This document shows positions 30,401 to 39,400 of a DNA stretch of 64,000 nucleotides, one piece after another. Location: assembly GCA_009617715.1 (NCBI GenBank), contig VTFK01000224.1, positions 62,001 through 126,000 on the forward strand. The letters are read 5' to 3'. The notes below the pieces were generated by a model that saw nothing but the letters and a program-made list of their open reading frames with translations, was not told the DNA's origin and did no database searches. The position numbers were made by a program, and so were the translations under genes. Position 1 is the first letter of the stretch. Every line of letters begins with the position of its first letter. The DNA comes from Plectrocnemia conspersa (taxonomy: Eukaryota > Arthropoda > Insecta > Trichoptera > Polycentropodidae).

Positions 30401-33400
30401 AAGCTCTACTTTAGTTTTAGGACTTTCATTGTTAGGTTTGGGTTTGAAAGCAGTGGGACGTTTCGCAACTGTCAAATTGAGTTTCATAGATATTTTAGAA
30501 TCAAAAACATTGAAACGCTTTATTTGTGTGATGTTAATAAGCATTGTGCATTTGAAACCAAACTCAAGACTCAATTAAATTAAAATATGTATTAATTATA
30601 TATAAATTATATTGATAATGAAATGTAAACATTTTGAATATTATTCGACACTTTACTGCCTCAATAAATATATTTATGATATGTTTAACTTAAAATATAA
30701 CTGCCGTTAGTTATTATTTTTTGTAGATCGTCATATATAGTTTGAAATTTAAATATATACTTTATATAAAAAAAATACTTTAGGCAATGAATTTTCTCTG
30801 CGGTTAATGTTTGAGTAATAAATAGTCGACTATCTTAATATTGTGCTTATTAATTAAAAGTATAAATATAAATGATACACTGAAAAACCATATATTAATA
30901 AACATAAAATATATTAATATAAATATGAGATGATAATCAAAACATAAAGCATTGACGGGATAACGACATGACCAATTAGTAAGTACACGATTATCGCATA
31001 AATCGATTATTCGCGCAAGCGATAAAAGTTTATTTTTATAAAGCAGTAAAGATAGTCAATAAAAACCATAAAGAGAATACCTTGACCTCTATATAACATT
31101 TCTAAAAAAAACACCTAACAATTAAAAAAAATGCTTTGTTGTATAATATTATGAATTTAATACTTTTAACTCTAAAAGCTCTAACTGCATTCATTTAAAA
31201 ATTTCCTTAACGTTTCATAAACATAACTTTGTTGTTAGCTTAACGACAAAAACGTCGTAAATATACAATTTTGTCCCACACAATGTCAAAACATATACAA
31301 TTTTATTACTTACGCTATTATTACTTACTCGTATAATAGTCAGTGTAAACACTAAAACCTATGTCAATAGAAACGTTTCAATTAACAGTCAATAACAAAA
31401 AGTGCTATTATTTTTAAAAGCTTTTAAAAAATCGTACTGGTGCTCGCGAAATCAGTTACATCCGAAAAGGTCTGAAGATTTTTGTCTACGCCTCCGTCTC
31501 ATCAAGCACCGAGCTATAAATTATACAAACTTATATAAAAAACACATAATAATAATAAGACAATAAAAATACTAGAACTGTGCGAAGAATCGCGTGGGAC
31601 GTGATTATGCCTAAACGATCTTCAAAGTCGTCACAATAAAATTAAAAATCAATATTTGGACAAGGCAGAAGAGGCAGAAGAGTTTTCCGCGAGCGTATAA
31701 TTATGGTTGCGATTGATGGGCTTAGAAATATCGACTATGATGATTCATAGCTAAAACACCTTTTGGATAGCAGAACAACTCATTCCATAGTCAGATTTTA
31801 TGATCAAAATGTTTATTTTATTGTTATATATATAAATAATTCATTACCTATGTGATTTATTGGTATTATGTTAATTAACAAGAAATATTTGGTGAGATAC
31901 ATTATTACATACATAATATTATGAGAAACATTAATATGTTTACATCTAAATAAACTTTCAAGAGGACTAATTAGGGTTAAAACTTAAGGGAGAAGTTTTA
32001 CATTAAAATTGAAAAAGGGAGGAAAATATATTTGAATTGAAGCTTCAATTTTAATTTTACATTTGACATTTAAAAAGCTGCAAGTTTGTCTAAACAAAAA
32101 ATTGGTAAAATGCTCAGTTCTTAATATCCAATGCCACGCAAACTTTGGAAAGCAATCAATAAAAACAACATAAAAACTCTAAACCCTTTTTTTATAAGCT
32201 AGCATCGAATAAGCATTGTTATACCGTCCTTTTTAATTATCGGACGGTCACCCACAAAGTAATTCTTTCACCAGTGATGGATAGGAGGCGGAGCAAGCAT
32301 TAACGCCATTCTAAATTTTCCATCTCTTATTCGTTTAAGATTCATCGAAGGACTTCCACGCTCGAGGAAGCTTCGCAATACTAGCCAATTTGATTCAGTT
32401 GACATATGAAAAAGCAGGAACGAGAGCGACTCGCTTTTTACAACTGTCTAGGACTAGATACTGACCCATGCAATTTTTACTGTACATATATCGTGAGTCA
32501 AACAACTCTTCCGGCGTCTAGCAGACTGCAAAATTTACACAACTCGGCCATTTATCTCTAAAATGGTAAAACTTTGATCGTAAAAAAATAAAAAAAATGT
32601 TTTCAAAGATCCTTAGAAAATAAAGATTTATTTATTTATTGTAGATCTTCTGTTGAAACATGACAGGCGTCATCCCAATGCGTTACATCAGGGTAAACGC
32701 AATCAATTACTATTAAGTAATAAGTGAAACTCCTGACTGAAATTATTTAATTCAATGATATATATTTTATTAATTAAAAATTAATTTTACAGCTTACACT
32801 ACCTAGTTCGAGTTTATTTAATTATTCATCTGCGAGATAAGAAAATCTATGAAAAGCCTGATCTATGATAATGTTATTGAATTATATTTATATAATAATT
32901 ACAAATTTTGATCTCCTAGACACGATATAAATTGAGAAATACTAGGGTCTATATGGGTTTTGAACTCAAGGTTTCATCACTGACTTACACCACTAGTCTA
33001 TCGTGCTGGTGTGAGAAGATGCAAGATTGAAAGAGAAAGCAATTACGCATGAAATGAAATGCAGTTTTCCTTGAAAAGCATAAATTACCTCTAATAAATG
33101 CAGTTTATATGCATTTGAAAATTGTTCTATCTGAGATTTAATTGGCCATAAGGGCAATCAATGCGAAAAATTGATCCAGAGATTTTAGTACAAACGATTA
33201 TACCATTCGCCGAGTCCCTCACCCGACTTGACCTGCCGAATTTTACAGAGCCACGTATATAACGAGGTACAACAAATTAAGATATCCAATTTATATCGGC
33301 GACTTATAAACATAAAAAAAAACATATTTGTACAATTCGCGTCAATCATTCAGTACACACAACTTACTCACAAGTTATTGACTGTTAACTTACACTTTAA

Positions 33401-36400
33401 AATTGCTCAATATACAAAATCGTCCCATTTCAAGATTGGTAGTTTTCTTTACGTTTCTCTTTGACCACAAATCCATTACGATCTCGTTCTAATCTAGCGT
33501 CATTCAACAACGTAACCTTGGCATTCGCTTTTAGTAAACACATAAACACAATATATGTGTTTTTTTTATGGTAACCGTATATTACAAATCATAGCTTAAT
33601 TTTATACAAATGATAGCGCTTTAAGAGTCAGCCTAAAAGATTTACAGCTCACGCATACAACCAGTATTAGTTTATGGTTCGCGGGCCTACTCTTCTCGTG
33701 ATTTACCGCATTTTTGGTCCGAATAAATAAACGTATGCTAAGCGTTAGAATTATATTACCGCCAATTCGGTAACTCGATCGGCACGCAGATCACGTACTA
33801 TGAGATGTTCCCTTGGGTGTATTCGCACGCGTTTTCGATCGGAATATTCAATAAGGAACCTCGATACGGCGACCTACGTTTTATAATATATATATGAATG
33901 CCAAAATCTTTAATTATTTTACATCTGTTGCACTGTGATAAAATAACATACTACTAAAGACCTAAATAATTAAATAATTTAAACTTATGACTAAACTCAA
34001 CGCATATCGTAGTACTCGGCCGAGTAGCAAAACGCGTAACTTCCTCAGCGGAACTAAAGGTACGCGTGTAAGAAAATAGAATGCATTATATTCTTCTTTT
34101 TTCCGCAAACGTTTGAAGTTAGAGACTAGGTCATATTACAGAGGCAAAAACGAATGGCTACTAACTAATAATCTGCGCGTCTACCAGCCAGTCAGGCGAC
34201 AACTTGTGGGCGAGATGACACCGGCGACATGTCATTCCCGTCGACAATAAAAAATATCTCGATTCCCAATTAAAACTAGATACGTACGCGATATGCCCAC
34301 ACGTTTCACTGCGGCTAAACAAACACCTGTTATCTGTCGTTGCAAAACCGCAAACGGTTATACCGCAGACACATAGACAAATAGGAGCAGGATAAGAGAA
34401 TGTGAAAATTTACCTAAGCAATTAAAATCTAAGATAACAACCGAAAAGTTCAGAAGCACATAAAAGCCATGACATGACCATAGTAGCACGTAAAGCAAAC
34501 ATAACAATTGACTCATCGTGTGAATTAGTGCACCTTCTGCTTTTGTCAGTGCAAAAATTAACAATATGGCAAAAAGATGCGTCATATGTGCATCAAAATA
34601 AACAAGTGCACAATACAGCGATAATCAAAACTAAGTTATAGCAATAATATATTTTTTTATTCCGGCACATTAAAATTGAAAGCATCCATACTAGATTTAT
34701 AAAAGTATAGCGTCCATACTAAATTTATAAAAATTATAGCGTCCATGAAAGAGAGATATTACAAAAGGAAAGAACATTATCATAAATCATCAAGAATTGT
34801 TAAATAATAATAATGTGGAGTGATGAATAGTTTTAAAATATAAGTTCAAAAAATAAGGTTTTAATGTATAAAAATTTAGGAGGCATCCAGAAGCGTTTGA
34901 TCAAAAGCGATATTTTGTCAAAAACGATGTTTTCCTATATTTATTGTTTCAAAAACGAAATTTATCGACCCGTATTTTAAAAAATCTTTTTTCGAAATTT
35001 ATCGCCCGTATTTTTAAAAATTAATGAAAATGTAGAAATTAATAAGACAAAAATATTTTGTACACTGTTGATGATTTTTATTAGTACTCATTGACTTCAT
35101 TAAATTAATTAGCGTATAAAGTATTTTTAGAAGTACCATGAATGGAAAGAAGATTGTTTAAAAGCTTATAATTTTTTAAAACCACAATATATGCATAATA
35201 GACAGAAGGATAATTAGTCATAAACATCAGCAGCTTAAGTTGAAATTTCCCCTACTTGCTAATTAAATTTCCAAAAAAATAACATAAGCATTGGATTTTT
35301 CAACACTATTCTGTTCGACTTTCAAAGTATGGACATCTAACATATTTGTTAACCGAACAACATTTGAGTGTTCTAAATACACTATGACAATTAGGTATAC
35401 ATAGTTGTAATGTAATAAAAAAAAACAATACATAATTAAACAAAAAAATACACAAATCACAAATTTCTACAAGACATATTCACTATTTGTTATTTTAATT
35501 CTGATCGTATTATATTTTTTTATTGACCGTTTGCAATTTTTATTCTAACTATTTGATATTTATTTTGACCCTGAATAATAAAATTATGACCCAAAGTTGA
35601 TTTAAATTCTGACCATTAATTTTATTCTGTATTTATTTTAATTTCCATAATGCCAGTACTAATGACAAAAATATTAATTACACCTTATTAACTTTTTTAA
35701 ATTATTCCAGTTTATTTAACGCTACGTATCATCATTGTCAAACATTGCTCGAGTATAAAAGTGCTTAAAATAATAAAAGTTATTTAGATCCAACCGAAAC
35801 AATCAGACGTTAAACCGTAATTGCATTAACAGTTTTATTTTTTTAAAGTAACACAATGCCACGAATACTGAAGGATTTTTTGCACTTAAAAACATTTTCA
35901 TTGTCCGATTCATGGTTATTGTGGTATTAACTAAGGACGCCGTGAATGGTGTATTCTTCAGTTGATTATATTCTAAACGAATAGCAACATTTTAATTCAA
36001 TCTTCGTACATTTGCGCTATTTTTACGTATCGCAATATAAAAAACTATGACTAATCGTGCGATGAATAAGTATTACTTCCTCTTTTGTATTACAAATATC
36101 TTTATTAAATATTTTATCATTCGGACTAAACCTAAAATGCGAATATTCATATAAATAATCTAATACAATTATTTTTCTTTACAAACCAAATATGATGTAA
36201 CGATATACGATACAATACAAATTAACACCACCGGTAAAACAAAACGTGTAGAAGCCTGATTTGAAAACAATGAGAATCTACGCAATGTTTACCTCACTTT
36301 TGCGACTGCGGAAAAAAATCATCTTCGGAGGTGTAACGTTTGGAGCAAGCGGCGTGGGAAACTGTGCTCGATAATAATCGCTACAAGGATGACATAATGA

Positions 36401-39400
36401 TTTTTCAAAATTCGCATAAATCATCAAAGTGCTGTACTCATAATGATAATTTACGAGTCGATCGCCAGTTCGTCGGGTTGATGAAAAACATAACGGTCAC
36501 TTACTAAAAAATTAATGCCGTGAAACAGACTCACGTTTGTGCGATGATATCATAAGTTTACGCAACGTGCATGATTAGTATTAATTTTATACATGCGGGC
36601 GATCGCAACTATAGTGAAGTGTGATCACAACTAGATATTAATATACATAGAAATTATAATAGGGATTTATGATATAAAACGGAACTAGTCACAGAATGAG
36701 AGTTTTACTGGAACTTTGTATATTTTAACTGTAAAGATGACTAAAGATGTATTTAAATACATATATAGATATGTTGAGGAGGACAATCGATATTCTAGAC
36801 TTCGTTTGTGCGTTAATATATTTTTCACAAGGATTGCAATAATTATAATAGTGATTATAATTGATATGTTAGATTGTTACAGTATTGACCAAAATATATA
36901 AAAAAATATGGTTTCTGGATATTTATACATTTAAAAATTGATCAGTATTTTTTATAATGCGGGAATTTTAACCACCTGTAGAAATAATTAATTTCATTCT
37001 AATGACTATTTCGAACAAATGAAAAGAAATTCCTCTCGAACTCCTCTCGAAAGTAAGACCTAACACTGGAAGAGAGATCTCGATGCTAAACAAATACGTT
37101 AACAATTGTTATTATTTCACAGTTCACTTTATAGCAAATCCATTCCAGATATTTTAAATAGCAGTAAACATGGAAGTACGAATCATGCATGCACGAAGGT
37201 ACATCAGTTAACAATTAATATTTTATCTGTTGGTATCAGAAAATTCCGTTCATTTAGCAAATGAAAAAAAATGTTAAAAATTAAAAATCCTTTGCCGAGC
37301 CCTCCATAGATGTACCTGATGTGAGAAGTGTCGTTTATTGGTGAATAATTCAAGGCCATATTTATTTACTCGTCAAATTTTCTTGCAAAAAATGTAAAAA
37401 AATAAATTACCAAATAAATTATTTAAACTAAACACTTCTTATATGCGTGAAAAATCGCAAACTTTTACGCAATAGCGCTCGCGCGCTATCTGCTATACGC
37501 AATACATGTTAAAATGGCATACATCGAAGTAAAACCAGTGTAATTATTTTAAAAAAAGTAAAACACTTTCGATAAAAACATGTTTTTTTTTCGATAAATA
37601 TTGACATAATAATTTTATATTACATCGCCGAATTAAATAAAGAAGTAAATGAAATAGCTTTATTTTTGAATAATAGAAAAAATGCGTGACATAGCCTAAA
37701 ATATTTGTAGGAATTGTTGAAACGGAACCTTTGTGAGAAAAATTTTCAGTGAAAAAAAAAACCTCTGTGGAAAGTCCCCATTCATTTTTTCAATTTGTAG
37801 CTTCGCACGCGGAGCGGTTTTTTCATCTGATTATTAATGTAATTTTTAGATTATTAAATCAAAGATAAGACCTATTAGAGTAGTTGAGAATATCATAAAC
37901 ATTTTTTGATCTATTAAAAGCTTTCAAAAAAGCATGCCTGTTTTAAAACGTCTGGCACGGACCCACCCATACAACTTTACTTTTTACTTTACTTTCCTTT
38001 TTTTACTTTTCCTACAACTTTAATTTTTACCATAAAAAGACTCGATGAAAATTCCCAAAAAATAACAAATTTTCCTCGAGAAACTAAATTAACTTAAAAC
38101 ACCTAATATTCGTCAATGCACATTTTAAACACAACATTATTTATCAGTTACATTTACTTCCGCGCTCATTATTTCGTGCTACTAAAAAACCATAATAACC
38201 ACATGTGTATTTTATTGGTTATTCAGATTTTCTGGTGCCAATTTTTAACTGCAAAATCAAACCCCATCGGCCTCAAAACGTAAAAATAATTAATAATAAT
38301 AAATAAAATGGAAAAAATGTAAATTTTCATCAGTATTATATATATTTTTAATAGCAGTAAACATGGAAGTACGAATCAGGCATGCATGAATGTACATCAC
38401 TGATGTACATTCATGCATAACTGTACATCAGTAACAGTTATTACTTTATCTGCAGGTCACGGAAAAATACGTTTTTTTTTATCGCGTATTTATTTAACAA
38501 ATATTTTTTTTTTGAAAAATCAAAATCCTTTGCCGATCCACTCCATAAATGTACCTGTTGTATCATTCTGATACAACAAAAAATATACATACATATTATG
38601 TTATATTTTCGCGTGTGCTCGATGAGGTTTGAAGTTATTAGTTAGAATGCTGACGAACAAGAGACATTCCCCTATTTATATAAGTATGTTAATTAGATGT
38701 AAGAGAGGGGTGTTTCGTCGTCTTAGTCCATAAAAAGACCCTCTGGATCAAAACTCGTATGTAAGTTCATAGATCCCACATAAACAAAGAGTTGTAATGT
38801 TTATCAATATGAATGCTGACGAACGAAGGACATTCCCCTATTTATATAAGTATGTTAATTAGATGTAAGAAAGGGGTGTTTCGTCGTCTTAGTCCATAAA
38901 AAGACCCTCTGGATCAAAACTCGTATGTAAGTTCGTTGATCCCACATAAACAAAGAGTTGTAATATATAAATATATAACAATATGTATGTAAACAATACG
39001 ATGAAACTGCGTAAAAATCAGAGTTTATTCTTAAAACTAATATATAGACAAAAAGTAATGTAAATCGCTTTACATACTTATAGAGATAATTGGAGATTAT
39101 TGTAAAAAAAAAATTGTGTTTATTTTTAATGACATTTGAAGATTTTCAGTGGCAGTGTTATGCAAATACAGCATATCTAAGAATATATTAGCTTGACCCG
39201 CATAGCTTTATTTACATAATGTCTAAGTTTATCAATGGCACGAATAGTATTAATAAATATATTATCAATTTATATAAATAATATTTTTATTTTACGTATT
39301 ACAGTTTTAAGACACCAGTGTTTTAGTTAATAATTTTCCAACTTTTTAACATTATTTTTTATCACAGTCAGAAAAACTTTAATATATGTAACTATAGTTA

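Noticed and set aside
38646..38962. CRISPR-like or satellite array
   Set aside because: Only two units of 166 bp, no spacers, eukaryotic context.
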